From NCBI GenBank assembly GCA_003028315.1, contig CP028150.1:1364001-1428000 (forward strand): a DNA stretch of 64,000 nucleotides, written 5' to 3'. A program made the translations under genes and the position numbers. A model generated the notes under the pieces. The model was not told where the DNA came from, ran no database searches, and saw nothing but the letters and a program-made list of their open reading frames with translations. Within the stretch, counting starts at the first letter, position 1. The number at the start of each line of letters is the position of its first letter. The stretch is from Neisseria mucosa. Its GTDB lineage: Bacteria > Pseudomonadota > Gammaproteobacteria > Burkholderiales > Neisseriaceae. Shown in pieces: positions 17,032 through 25,483 of the stretch.

Positions 17032-17095
17032 CCCCACAAATATAGTGGATTAACTTTAAACCAGTACGGCGTTGCCTCGCCTTGCCGTACTATAG

Positions 17096-17689
17096 TCAAT
17101 TAAAATCAAAATAGGACACTAGCGCATCGTCAAATCGGGCGTAATCAGACAATACGGTTCGCAGATACCGCTTAATATTTGCCCACACCTTCTCAATCGG
17201 GTTGAGCTCAGGTGAATAAGGTGCAAGAGGCAATACCTTATGTCCCCATTTTTCCGCCATTTCCCGTAAAACACCCATACGGTGAAATCGTGCATTATCT
17301 AAAATAATCACCGATTTTTGAGTCAATGCGGGCAGTAGGCATTGCTGAAACCACGCTTCAAAAAAGACTCCGGTCATCGTATTTTGATAAACCATCGGAG
17401 CAATCAGCCGGTTGCCGACTTGTGCGGACACCAGAGATAAGCGTCGGTATCTTTTTCCACTTATCTGCGCTTTCACTATTTGCCCTTTCGGGCTGCGGGC
17501 ATAGGGACGGAACAGGTAGCGGTCAAATCCTGTTTCATCCAAATAAACACGTTGGTAGTCAGAAAATTCGGCCAGCTGTGTCAAATAATGCGTTACTTTG
17601 GCCGGGTCTTGTTCTTTGTAAGTGGTGGTCTTTTTTTGCGCGTCATCCCCATCTGTTTGAGTGCATAGCAAACGGCGGCTGGCGTACAA
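17096..17689 (-). CDS. IS630-type transposase, catalytic DDE part
   Basis: The tyrosine-rich open frame carries the DDE triad: Asp in VYLDETGFD, Asp in VIILDNARFHR and Glu in SPELNPIEKVWANIKRYL, the characteristic IS630 end. Its real N-terminus is supplied by the upstream frame; after the slip the protein reads AQKKTTTYKEQDP. The nominal start at 17689 is not meaningful. The triad and C-terminus appear complete, so the element may be active. Confidence 0.9.
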   Translation of the reverse strand: MYASRRLLCTQTDGDDAQKKTTTYKEQDPAKVTHYLTQLAEFSDYQRVYLDETGFDRYLFRPYARSPKGQIVKAQISGKRYRRLSLVSAQVGNRLIAPMVYQNTMTGVFFEAWFQQCLLPALTQKSVIILDNARFHRMGVLREMAEKWGHKVLPLAPYSPELNPIEKVWANIKRYLRTVLSDYARFDDALVSYFDFN

Positions 17690-17943
17690 TCAAAATGTTT
17701 GGCGATTTCATGCAGATAGGCATCCTGGTGTTGCTCAACATATTGAGCCAGTTTTTGCCTATCCAATTTGACGGCATTTAGACCGGTAACTTGATGTTTT
17801 AGGCTGCCTGTTTGTTTTTTAAGGCGAATCCACAGGTAAAGCGTGTTTCTTGACAAGTTAAATGTTGCTGCGGTTTGGCTGATGTTTTTGCATTGTTCGT
17901 AATAGTTTAAAGCTTTGTTTCTTAAGTCCGCAGAGTATGCCAT
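17593..17943 (-). CDS. IS630-type transposase, DNA-binding part
   Basis: 116 residues with two helix-turn-helix regions: MAYSADLRNKALNYYEQCKN then ISQTAATFNLSRNTLYLWIR, and later LHEIAKHFDCTPAAVCYALK. This paired HTH arrangement is the normal N-terminus of IS630 transposases. It continues into the DDE frame by -1 frameshifting at the A-run 17631-17637, within MTRKKRPP. Confidence 0.88.
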   Translation of the reverse strand: MAYSADLRNKALNYYEQCKNISQTAATFNLSRNTLYLWIRLKKQTGSLKHQVTGLNAVKLDRQKLAQYVEQHQDAYLHEIAKHFDCTPAAVCYALKQMGMTRKKRPPLTKNKTRPK

Positions 17944-18054
17944 GGTTAGACCTTCAATGTTGAGTATTGTACTATTTTGTTTTTAATTGACTATATCTGT
18001 ACTGTCTGCGGCTTCGTTGCCTTGTCCTGATTTAAATTTAATCCACTATACAAA

Positions 18055-18088
18055 AAGGTCGTCTGAAACCCAACTTTCAGACGACCTT
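18055..18088 (-). terminator. DUS inverted-repeat terminator after the yqjK-like gene
   Basis: AAGGTCGTCTGAAA and TTTCAGACGACCTT pair around a 6-base loop, 15 bases past the stop at 18103 on the minus strand and next to the CREE. Confidence 0.8.
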
Positions 18089-18102
18089 CTTTCTAATCCC
18101 AT

Positions 18103-18372
18103 CTACTTCATCGCAGCCTTCAACGCAAACGCTGCCAGCAGTGCGCCGAAGCGGTATTTGCGCGGAATGGCGAGTCCTGCCGTTTTATACAGCAGGCTTG
18201 TCTGCGTCAGCTCGTTGCCCAAATCCAGCAGCTTCATCAGCGTGTCCGACTTGCGCTCTTCCTGTTCCTTCAATTTACGCTGTTTCAAATACGATGCCTC
18301 AATCCTCAGGCGGACGAGTTTGGCTTCCAGTTGCAGCAGTTCGCGTGCTTCATCGCGTTCCGTTTTATTCAT
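18103..18372 (-). CDS. Small YqjK-like protein (uncharacterised)
   Basis: 89 residues from ATG 18372: a highly charged helical N-terminal part (MNKTERDEARELLQLEAKLV, likely coiled coil to about 45) and a weakly hydrophobic C-terminus ending FGALLAAFALKAAMK. Its start overlaps the end of the preceding YqjE-like gene by 8 bases, so the two are translationally coupled. Size, character and position match the third gene of the yqjD-yqjE-yqjK cluster of proteobacteria; sequence identity to yqjK is not claimed. Confidence 0.65.
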   Translation of the reverse strand: MNKTERDEARELLQLEAKLVRLRIEASYLKQRKLKEQEERKSDTLMKLLDLGNELTQTSLLYKTAGLAIPRKYRFGALLAAFALKAAMK

Positions 18373-18763
18373 CGCCCCCTCCTTCCTGCATATCTTGACC
18401 GCGCAGGCAGGCGATGTCTGCCCGGATGTCCTGCAAGGTTGCCGCGATTTGGTTGTTTTGGCTGCGCCAGTCTTTTGACACTTTACCGAACAAAATTGCA
18501 ATGACGATCAGGCTGACGGCAGTTATCCCGAAAAATACCCATATCGCCGCGGTATCTGACAACGCGCGGTTTAGTCCAAAAAGCAGGCTGATGAATGCAA
18601 TCAGCAGCAATATGCCCGATACGACCAGCCATATGATGATGCGGAACACGTTTTCCGCCTGCTCCGCCAAATCCAGATTCAAAATCTGCAACCGCAGCAA
18701 AAGCAAATCGATACCTTGATTCAGCAGCGTTTTCGTATGTTCGATATTTTGTCTGATACCCAT
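18365..18763 (-). CDS. YqjE-like inner-membrane protein (phage-holin superfamily III type)
   Basis: 132 residues: an amphipathic N-terminal region (HTKTLLNQGIDLLLLRLQIL), two strong membrane segments (VFRIIIWLVVSGILLLIAFI and AAIWVFFGITAVSLIVIAIL) and a charged C-terminal tail. This fits the DUF1469/YqjE family. Despite the holin name the family is chromosomal, and nothing phage-like is nearby. Middle gene of a three-gene minus-strand group with the DUF883 gene upstream. Confidence 0.75.
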   Translation of the reverse strand: MGIRQNIEHTKTLLNQGIDLLLLRLQILNLDLAEQAENVFRIIIWLVVSGILLLIAFISLLFGLNRALSDTAAIWVFFGITAVSLIVIAILFGKVSKDWRSQNNQIAATLQDIRADIACLRGQDMQEGGGDE

Positions 18764-18904
18764 ATTCCGATTTCCCTGATTGCTCCGAAACGGACAATCC
18801 GAAGGCTTTGGGGTCGTCTGAAACCTTTGCCGCCCCTCATAAGCAAACGCCGCCGGAACAAGACTTCTAAAAATCGTGTCCGGACGGCATTCCTGTTTGA
18901 CCGA

Positions 18905-19339
18905 TTATCGGCGGTTCAGCAAGACGCCGACGACCAAGCCTGCCAGTGCAGCAAAGCCCATTGCGTAATAAGGTTTGTCGTGTACGGCTGCATCGGCTTG
19001 GCGTGCGCCGCGTTTGATGCGGTCACCCGCTTCTTCTCCAAACTCGGCAAAGCGTTTTTTGCCTTCTTTGAAACGCTCTTCTGCCAATTCTTCAAATTCG
19101 TCGTATTTTTCGCGCGCGCGGTCGGCATGATGTCTGATGCGCTCGCCTGCTTCGTCTTCAAAACGATACAAACGCTCTTTGGCGGCTTCGAGTTTTTCCT
19201 GCAATTTGGCTTTGGCTTTTTTACCTTCTTCCGAGCCGGCTTCCACGCCTTTGGTGTACAGCTCTTCGACATCGTTCATTACATCTTGAATGTCTTTCAA
19301 CAAAGCTTCTTTGCGGGATTCAAAATCATGTTTTTTCAT
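18905..19339 (-). CDS. DUF883 (YqjD/ElaB-like) membrane-anchored protein
   Basis: 144 residues. A long charged helical region (MKKHDFESRKEALLKDIQDV, later EKLEAAKERLYRFEDEAGER) ends in a C-terminal membrane anchor (YYAMGFAALAGLVVGVLLNR). In E. coli, YqjD and ElaB are inner-membrane proteins associated with ribosomes in stationary phase. The start at 19339 is preferred over 19360 because AAGGAGAAGG stands immediately before it. It heads the yqjD-yqjE-like cluster, with a 141-base gap before the next gene. Confidence 0.8.
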   Translation of the reverse strand: MKKHDFESRKEALLKDIQDVMNDVEELYTKGVEAGSEEGKKAKAKLQEKLEAAKERLYRFEDEAGERIRHHADRAREKYDEFEELAEERFKEGKKRFAEFGEEAGDRIKRGARQADAAVHDKPYYAMGFAALAGLVVGVLLNRR

Positions 19340-19475
19340 TACCTTCTCCTTGATGTCCATATGGGTGAAATAACAGATTATTCATCTGTTAACTGATTAT
19401 AACCCCTTTACACTTCTTCTCAAGTCAATTCGGCTAAAGTTGGTTTGAAAACATGTAAAGATTAACGCTAGAGAT

Positions 19476-19522
19476 AAAAAGGTCGTCTGAAAACCTGTTT
19501 CCAAGTTTTCAGACGACCTTTC
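19476..19522 (-). terminator. DUS inverted-repeat terminator after sucD
   Basis: AAAAAGGTCGTCTGAAAAC and GTTTTCAGACGACCTTT form a long stem 30 bases beyond the sucD stop and close the TCA gene cluster. Confidence 0.85.
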
Positions 19523-19551
19523 GGTTTTTCAGTCAAAACGACTAAGCGTTA

Positions 19552-20442
19552 TTACGCCAAGCCTTTTGCTTTCAACACTTCCAGCATGGTGCTGCCCAAT
19601 TCGGCAGGGCTGCGGGTGTAGGCGATGCCGGCTTTTTCGAAAGCGGCAAATTTTTCTTCCGCAGTACCCTTGCCGCCGGAGATAATCGCACCGGCGTGGC
19701 CCATGCGTTTGCCTTTAGGAGCGGTAACACCTGCGATGTAACCTACAACAGGTTTGGTTACGTTGGATTGGATGTATTCGGCTGCTTCTTCTTCCGCAGT
19801 ACCGCCGATTTCACCGATCATGATGATGGCGTCGGTATCTGGGTCTTCTTGGAAGAGTTTCAGCGCGTCGATTTGGTTCATACCCGGAATCGGGTCGCCG
19901 CCGATACCGATACAGGTTGATTGACCCAAGCCCAGTTTGGTAGTTTGTGCCACGGCTTCGTAAGTCAATGTACCGGAACGGGAAATGATGCCGATACGGC
20001 CAGGTTGGTGGATATGGCCCGGCATAATGCCGATTTTGCACTCGCCCGGAGTAATCACGCCCGGGCAGTTAGGGCCGACCAAACGTGTGCCGTTGCCGTT
20101 GGTTTCCAAATAGCGTTTGGCTTTGAGCATGTCCAGAGTCGGCACGCCTTCGGTAATCACAACCACCAAGCCTACGCCGGAATCAACGGCTTCAACGATA
20201 GAATCCAACACAAACGGAGCCGGAACGTAAATCACGGATGCGTCCGCGCCGGTTTCTTTAACGGCTTCTTTCATGGTGTTGAACACGGGCAGGTTCAGGT
20301 GGGTTTGGCCGCCTTTGCCCGGGGTAACGCCGCCGACGACTTTAGTGCCGTAAGCCAGAGCTTGTTCGGAGTGGAAAGTACCGTTTTTACCGGTGAAACC
20401 TTGAACCAATACTTTGGTGTCTTTATTAATCAATACGCTCAT
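19552..20442 (-). CDS. sucD: Succinyl-CoA synthetase, alpha subunit
   Basis: 296 residues. N-terminal CoA-binding Rossmann domain (MSVLINKDTKVLVQGFTGKN; GTKVVGGVTPGKGGQTHL) and ligase domain containing GIISRSGTLTYEAVAQT. The phosphorylated active-site His is in KRMGHAGAIISGG (about residue 247). Converts succinyl-CoA to succinate with nucleoside triphosphate formation, paired with SucC encoded 10 bases upstream. AGGAGAA precedes the ATG. Last gene of the cluster. Confidence 0.97.
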   Translation of the reverse strand: MSVLINKDTKVLVQGFTGKNGTFHSEQALAYGTKVVGGVTPGKGGQTHLNLPVFNTMKEAVKETGADASVIYVPAPFVLDSIVEAVDSGVGLVVVITEGVPTLDMLKAKRYLETNGNGTRLVGPNCPGVITPGECKIGIMPGHIHQPGRIGIISRSGTLTYEAVAQTTKLGLGQSTCIGIGGDPIPGMNQIDALKLFQEDPDTDAIIMIGEIGGTAEEEAAEYIQSNVTKPVVGYIAGVTAPKGKRMGHAGAIISGGKGTAEEKFAAFEKAGIAYTRSPAELGSTMLEVLKAKGLA

Positions 20443-20452
20443 TCTTTTCTCC

Positions 20453-21619
20453 TTAGGCGTTTACGGCTGCGACAATTTTTTCGGCTGCGTCATTCAGGCC
20501 GTCGGCGGAAGTCAGTTTCAGACCTGATTCGTTCAGGATTTTCGCGCCGAGTTCGGCGTTGTTGCCTTCCAAACGGACAACGACAGGCACGTCAACGTTG
20601 ATTTCTTTAACGGCTGCCACAATGGCTTCCGCAATCATGTCGCAACGGACGATACCGCCGAAGATGTTGATCAATACGCCTTTGACGGATTTGTCTTCGA
20701 GAATCAGTTTGAACGCTTCAACCACGCGCTCTTTAGTCGCGCCGCCGCCTACGTCGAGGAAGTTGGCAGGTTGGCCGCCTTTGAGTTTGATGATGTCCAT
20801 GGTTGCCATCGCCAAACCTGCGCCATTCACCATACAGCCGATGTTGCCTTCCAGCGCAACGTAGTTCAGGTCGAATTCGGAGGCTTTCAGCTCGCGTTCG
20901 TTTTCTTGAGATTTGTCGCGCAATTCGGCGATTTTCGGCAGGCGGTAGAGCGCGTTGCTGTCGATACCGATTTTGCCGTCCACGCAGGCCAGCGCGCCGT
21001 TTTCGCGGACTGCCAGCGGGTTCACTTCAAACAGAGCGAAGTCGTTTTCGACAAACGCTTTGTACGCGCCGGTCATCAGTTTGACGAACTCGTTGATTTG
21101 TTTGTCTTTCAAGCCCAGTTGGAACGCCACTTCACGCGCTTGGCAAGGTTGCAGGCCGACCAGCGGGTCAACGGTTACTTTGAAGATTTTTTCAGGGGTT
21201 TCGGCGGCAACTTTTTCGATTTCCACACCGCCTTCGGTCGAAGCCATGAACGTAATGCGACGGGTAGAACGGTCGACCACCGCGCCCAAATACAGCTCGG
21301 TTTGCACCGGATACATGTCTTTGCAAACCAAAACGCTGTTGACCGGCTGACCGTTGGCATCGGTTTGATAAGTAACCAGATTGGTACCAATCAGGCTTTC
21401 TGCCACTTCTTTGGCTTCTTCACGGCTTTTGACGACTTTTACGCCGCCCGCTTTACCGCGTCCGCCTGCGTGGACTTGGGCTTTGACGACAGCAAATTTG
21501 CCGCCCAGTTTGTCGTAAGCGGCTGCGGCTTCCTCGCCGTTGTGTGCCAAAATACCGCCTTGCACAGGCAAGCCGTAGCCTGCCAGCAGTTCTTTAGCCT
21601 GATACTCGTGTAGATTCAT
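20453..21619 (-). CDS. sucC: Succinyl-CoA synthetase, beta subunit
   Basis: 388 residues, typical of SucC. Starts MNLHEYQAKELLAGYGLPVQ; the ATP-grasp domain includes VKAQVHAGGRGKAGGVKVV, and the C-terminal ligase domain includes GVLINIFGGIVRCDMIAEAI. Binds nucleotide and forms the heterotetramer with SucD. AGGAGAAATCC precedes the ATG. A 98-base gap separates it from the small membrane gene upstream. Confidence 0.97.
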   Translation of the reverse strand: MNLHEYQAKELLAGYGLPVQGGILAHNGEEAAAAYDKLGGKFAVVKAQVHAGGRGKAGGVKVVKSREEAKEVAESLIGTNLVTYQTDANGQPVNSVLVCKDMYPVQTELYLGAVVDRSTRRITFMASTEGGVEIEKVAAETPEKIFKVTVDPLVGLQPCQAREVAFQLGLKDKQINEFVKLMTGAYKAFVENDFALFEVNPLAVRENGALACVDGKIGIDSNALYRLPKIAELRDKSQENERELKASEFDLNYVALEGNIGCMVNGAGLAMATMDIIKLKGGQPANFLDVGGGATKERVVEAFKLILEDKSVKGVLINIFGGIVRCDMIAEAIVAAVKEINVDVPVVVRLEGNNAELGAKILNESGLKLTSADGLNDAAEKIVAAVNA

Positions 21620-21717
21620 GGATTTCTCCTTTAGATTAGTGGAATGCCCTGAGACTGCCCATAAATGGCAACCCCGTGCGTTTCAGACGACCTTTCGGCG
21701 GTCGGAAAATCGTCGTT

Positions 21718-22005
21718 TCACTTGCTGAACGGCAACAACATCCGCGCAAGCAGATACATGATTGCGCCGCCGCCCCCGAGGATAAAAAAGACGATGCCTT
21801 TTTTACGCGAATTCGGGCAGAGCAGGTAAACGGCAAGGCTGAAACTGATAAACAACAATGCCACGCGCCAAACCAATTCTTTGTCTTTGAAGCGGTTGAG
21901 CGTATAAGTTTCGGTCATCATCACATACATTTGCCACAACGCGGCCATACACATGCTGATGATGCCCATCGGTATAAACAGGATACCGATTACTTCTTTA
22001 TTCAT
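21718..22005 (-). CDS. Small hydrophobic membrane protein between lpdA and sucC
   Basis: 95 residues with about three membrane segments (MNKEVIGILFIPMGIISMCM; WRVALLFISFSLAVYLLCP; GIVFFILGGGGAIMYLLARM). ATG 22005 is preferred to the TTG at 22011. I recognise no family. It is on the same strand as the TCA genes but bounded by a DUS hairpin upstream and a single DUS (21683-21694) downstream, so it may be a separate unit. Confidence 0.65.
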   Translation of the reverse strand: MNKEVIGILFIPMGIISMCMAALWQMYVMMTETYTLNRFKDKELVWRVALLFISFSLAVYLLCPNSRKKGIVFFILGGGGAIMYLLARMLLPFSK

Positions 22006-22151
22006 AATCAAATGCTGTCTGTGAATGTGTCGCCGATTATATAGTAGATTCTGCTTAAATCGTCATTCCGGCCAGGGAACAATAGCAACTGATACGCTCT
22101 ATTTTCTCTCTATACCTATCGGAACATTGCTTCCGAACATTCATCTTTCCG

Positions 22152-22187
22152 AAAAGGTCGTCTGAAAAAGTTTCAGACGACCTTTTA
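22152..22187 (-). terminator. DUS inverted-repeat terminator after lpdA
   Basis: AAAAGGTCGTCTGAAA and TTTCAGACGACCTTTT pair around a 4-base loop, 17 bases past the lpdA stop on the minus strand. Confidence 0.85.
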
Positions 22188-22204
22188 TGCTTTACTTGAC
22201 CTCA

Positions 22205-23638
22205 TCAGCCGTGCAAAGCGCGTTTGTCGGCGGCCAGTGCGGCTTCGTGAACCACTTCGGACAAGGTCGGATGGGCATGAATGATGCGGGCGATGTCTTC
22301 GCTGCTGGCGAAGAATTCGAGCGCAGTGACGCCTTCAGTAACCAATTCGCTGACGACCGGACCGATCATGTGTACGCCCAAGATGCGGTCGGTTTTGGCA
22401 TCTGCCAACACTTTGACCGTACCTTTGGCTTTACCCATTGCCAACGCGCGACCGTTTGCGCCGAAGCCGGAAGTGCCTTTTTTGTATTCCACGCCTTCGG
22501 CTTTGAGCTGCTCTTCGGTTTTACCGACCCAAGCGATTTCGGGATCGGTGTAAATCACGAACGGTACGCTGTTGAAGTCGATATGCGGTTTCTGTCCGGC
22601 GATGCGCTCGGCAACAGCAACGCCTTCGTCGCTGGCTTTGTGCGCCAGCATCGGGCCGCGAACCACGTCGCCGATTGCCCAGACATTAGGCAGGTTGGTG
22701 CGGCATTCGCCGTCCACTTTGATAAAGCCGCGCTCGTCTTTTTCCAAGCCGACGGCTTCGGCGTTCAAGCCTTTAGTATTCGGAATACGGCCGATGGCGA
22801 CGATGAGTTTGTCGAAGACTTCGGTTTTGGCTTCGCCTGCGGCAGTTTGGTAGGCAACGGACACGCCTTTGCCTTCAGATTTGATGTCGCCGATTTTCAC
22901 GCCCAGTTCGATGTTCAGGCCCTGCTCTTTGGTGAAATATTTGAAGGCTTCTTTGGCGATTTGCTGGTCGGCGGCGGCAAGGAAAGTCGGCATGGCTTCG
23001 AGGATGGTGACCTGCGAACCGACGCGGTTCCACACCGAACCCATTTCCAAACCAATCACGCCCGAACCGATAACGCCCAGTTTGGCGGGCACTTCGGTCA
23101 GGTTCAATGCGCCTTCGTTGTCCAAAACGTTTACATTGTCGATGGCAACCTGCGGCAGCGGACGCGGCACGGAGCCGGTCGCTACGATGACGTGTTTGGC
23201 TTCGATAACGGTTTTTTCGCCTTTGTTATCGACTTCGATTTGGTAGGCATCGCCGTTTTTGCCGGCAAATGAAGCCGTACCGAACAGGCTGGTTACTTTG
23301 TTTTTTTGGAACAGGAATTTCACGCCACCGGTAAGCTTGGTTACGATAGCGTCTTTGCGCGCAATCATTTTCGCCGCGTCGAATTTGATGTCGCCGACGC
23401 TGATGCCGTGTTCGGCAAAATCATGCTGCGCAGCATGGAAATGTTCGCTGGATTGCAACAGGGCTTTGGAAGGAATGCAGCCGACGTTCAGGCAGGTACC
23501 GCCCAGCGCGGGCGCGTCGCCTGCTTTGTTGACGCCTGCATCGACACAGGCGGTTTTGAAACCCAGTTGGGCGGCGCGGATGGCGGCAACGTATCCGCCG
23601 GGACCTGCGCCGATGACTACTACATCGTATTGAGACAT
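22205..23638 (-). CDS. lpdA: Dihydrolipoamide dehydrogenase (E3)
   Basis: 477 residues, a flavoprotein disulfide reductase that reoxidises the lipoyl groups of SucB using NAD+. N-terminal FAD motif VVIGAGPGGYVAAIRAAQLG; redox disulfide in GGTCLNVGCIPSKALL (Cys about 50 and 55); NAD-binding GSGVIGLEMGSVW; and the C-terminal catalytic His-Glu pair in IIHAHPTLSE. Within the 2-oxoglutarate dehydrogenase group after sucA and sucB. Neisseria usually has more than one lpd gene; this is the TCA-linked copy by position. Confidence 0.95.
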   Translation of the reverse strand: MSQYDVVVIGAGPGGYVAAIRAAQLGFKTACVDAGVNKAGDAPALGGTCLNVGCIPSKALLQSSEHFHAAQHDFAEHGISVGDIKFDAAKMIARKDAIVTKLTGGVKFLFQKNKVTSLFGTASFAGKNGDAYQIEVDNKGEKTVIEAKHVIVATGSVPRPLPQVAIDNVNVLDNEGALNLTEVPAKLGVIGSGVIGLEMGSVWNRVGSQVTILEAMPTFLAAADQQIAKEAFKYFTKEQGLNIELGVKIGDIKSEGKGVSVAYQTAAGEAKTEVFDKLIVAIGRIPNTKGLNAEAVGLEKDERGFIKVDGECRTNLPNVWAIGDVVRGPMLAHKASDEGVAVAERIAGQKPHIDFNSVPFVIYTDPEIAWVGKTEEQLKAEGVEYKKGTSGFGANGRALAMGKAKGTVKVLADAKTDRILGVHMIGPVVSELVTEGVTALEFFASSEDIARIIHAHPTLSEVVHEAALAADKRALHG

Positions 23639-23833
23639 GTGAAAAATCCTTTGTTGTTTGATATTTTTGCCGCAGGAAAACCTTCAGCAAAAGTTTATCC
23701 ACTATATTTTGCATGAGAGGTCGTCTGAAAACGCGGCTTCAACAAAATTAAAACTTATTCTGCCTTTTTCAGAGTGCGAAGCCTGCTCACAGGCACGACC
23801 TATTCAAATTTCAGCCCGATTGGTTCGGACGCA

Positions 23834-24103
23834 TCAGCGGCGGCAGGAATGCGGACTGTATTCCCTGACTTCCTGTCCGGTAAAATTGTTGTAAACGCGC
23901 ACGGTAGCGTGCGGATAACGTTTGCACAAAACGCTGCGGGCGACGGGAATGCCTGCTTTGTTGCTGTCCATTTCAAAACGCTTGTTCAACATTCTGCCGC
24001 GCGCATCATAAGCGTTGACGGAATATTCCTTGCCTTCGAATGCGGCACACGCGCCAAGCAGGGAAACGACAGCCAAAAGCGGAAACAGGGAGATGGGTTT
24101 CAT
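23834..24103 (-). CDS. Small putative lipoprotein between sucB and lpdA
   Basis: 89 residues from ATG 24103, preceded by AGGAG. The signal sequence MKPISLFPLLAVVSLLGACA has a lipobox LGAC (Cys 19). The mature part is basic (YDARGRMLNKRFEMDSNKAG, ending EYSPHSCRR) and has two further Cys that could form a disulfide. No recognised family. It interrupts the sucB-lpdA pair but shares their strand. Confidence 0.7.
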   Translation of the reverse strand: MKPISLFPLLAVVSLLGACAAFEGKEYSVNAYDARGRMLNKRFEMDSNKAGIPVARSVLCKRYPHATVRVYNNFTGQEVREYSPHSCRR

Positions 24104-24295
24104 GGATACGCTCCTATGGATTTTCAAGCGTTTGCTTCTGCACGAAAAATGGCAGCAACAAACTTTCTCCCTTAGATTTCAAACATCCTGCTGTTTTCAG
24201 ACGACCTTTTTCGTTTCAAGGTCGTCTGAAAGCCAGTAAGCAGCCCGATTTCAAACTGCTCTGTTTTTATCCGCTTTATATCCCTTTGGCGGCGT

Positions 24296-25483
24296 TTACA
24301 GATCCAACAACAGGCGTGCCGGATCTTCCAGCGCGTCTTTGATGGCAACCAAAGTCAGCACGGCTTCGCGGCCGTCGATGATGCGGTGGTCGTAAGAGAG
24401 TGCCAGATACATCATCGGACGGACGACAACTTGGCCGTTTTCCACGACTGCGCGCTCTTTGGTCGCGTGCATACCCAAAATGGCGGATTGCGGCGGATTG
24501 ATAATCGGGGTGGACATCATTGAACCGAACGTACCGCCGTTGGTAATACTGAACGTACCGCCGGTCAAATCTTCCAGCGCGATTTTACCGTCTTTGGCTT
24601 TTTTGGCGTAATCAACGATGGCTTGTTCGATGTCGGCAATACTCATTTGGTCGGCATCTCGCAGAATCGGAACGACCAGACCGCGCGGGCTGCCGATAGC
24701 GATACCGATGTCGAAGTAACCGTGATAAACGATGTCGCTGCCGTCAACGGAGGCATTGACCACCGGATATTTTTTCAGCGCGGCAACGGCTGCTTTGACG
24801 AAGAAAGACATGAAGCCGAGTTTGACGCCGTGTTCTTTCTCGAATTTTTCTTTGTATTTCGCACGCAAGTCCATGATGGGTTTCATGTTGACTTCGTTGA
24901 ACGTAGTCAGAATCGCGTTTTCTTGTTGCGAAGCCAAGAGACGTTCGGCAACACGGGCGCGTAGGCGGCTCATCGGAACGCGTTGTTCCGGACGTGCACC
25001 CGCGGGAACAGGTGCAGGTACAGACGCGACAGCGGGTGCGGCAGCAGGTTTGGCGGTAGCGTTTTGCACGTCTTCTTTCAAGACGCGACCGTCACGACCG
25101 GAACCTTGCAGCGCGTTCACATCCACGCCGGTTTCGGCTGCCAGTTTGGCGGCAGCAGGCATGGCGGCATTGGTTTGCGCAGCGGCGGGAGCGGCTTCAG
25201 GTGCAGGCGCGGCGGCTGGGGCTTCAGCAGAAGCGGAAGCGGTTGCTGCGGTGTCGATGCGTGCCAATACTTGTTCGGCGGCAACGGTTTCGCCGTTTTG
25301 GGCAATGATTTCAACCAATACACCGGCTTGTGGGGAAGGTACTTCCAAAACCACTTTGTCGGTTTCGATGTCAATCAGGATTTCGTCGCGCGCTACGGCT
25401 TCGCCGACTTTTTTCTTCCATTCCAAGAGCGTGCCTTCGGATACGCTTTCGGACAGCATGGGTACTTTTACATCAATAATCAT
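24296..25483 (-). CDS. sucB: 2-oxoglutarate dehydrogenase E2 (dihydrolipoyl succinyltransferase)
   Basis: 395 residues. One lipoyl domain (1-77; lipoyl Lys in DIETDKVVLEVPSP, about residue 43), an Ala-Pro-rich linker (about 82-110), the peripheral-subunit-binding domain (AAKLAAETGVDVNALQGSGR) and the catalytic acyltransferase core with the active-site His-Asp motif SYDHRIIDGREAV near the C-terminus. Forms the core of the OGDH complex with SucA and LpdA. sucA ends 112 bases before it. Confidence 0.96.
   Translation of the reverse strand: MIIDVKVPMLSESVSEGTLLEWKKKVGEAVARDEILIDIETDKVVLEVPSPQAGVLVEIIAQNGETVAAEQVLARIDTAATASASAEAPAAAPAPEAAPAAAQTNAAMPAAAKLAAETGVDVNALQGSGRDGRVLKEDVQNATAKPAAAPAVASVPAPVPAGARPEQRVPMSRLRARVAERLLASQQENAILTTFNEVNMKPIMDLRAKYKEKFEKEHGVKLGFMSFFVKAAVAALKKYPVVNASVDGSDIVYHGYFDIGIAIGSPRGLVVPILRDADQMSIADIEQAIVDYAKKAKDGKIALEDLTGGTFSITNGGTFGSMMSTPIINPPQSAILGMHATKERAVVENGQVVVRPMMYLALSYDHRIIDGREAVLTLVAIKDALEDPARLLLDL

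Larger units (their letters stand above)
16661..17040. repeat. Repeat-rich intergenic region with NIME and hairpin repeats
   Basis: No gene is supported. From left to right: a DUS at 16666, a GTGGGC hairpin at 16684-16707, a DUS pair with one degenerate arm (16722-16757), a NIME at 16832-16938 and another GTGGGC hairpin at 17008-17031. Confidence 0.7.
17093..17993 (-). mobile_element. IS630-type insertion sequence (901 bp) inside a CREE
   Basis: The termini are TAGTCAATTAAAATCAAAAT at the left and, in reverse complement at the right, TAGTCAATTAAAAACAAAAT, so about 25 bases of near-perfect inverted repeat. TA dinucleotides flank both ends, the TA target specificity of the IS630/Tc1-mariner group. 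It contains two overlapping minus-strand frames joined by a slippery A-AAA-AAG. Confidence 0.92.
17041..18050. repeat. Correia element (CREE) split by an IS630-type insertion
   Basis: The left half (17041-17092) begins TATAGTGGATTAACTTTAAA and the right half (17994-18050) ends TTTAAATTTAATCCACTATA. Joined after removing 17093-17993 plus one TA, they give a 107-bp element matching the intact copy at 36203-36309. The break lies at the central TA of GTAC-TA-TCTG, and the TA is duplicated. Confidence 0.9.

Noticed and set aside
18365..18763. Phage remnant suggested by the holin-like protein
   Set aside because: The family is a normal chromosomal one and its neighbours are of the yqjD/yqjK type; no phage genes nearby.
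22187..23272. 361-residue + strand frame opposite lpdA
   Set aside because: Shadow of lpdA; low-complexity His/Phe/Asp-rich translation with no recognisable motif.
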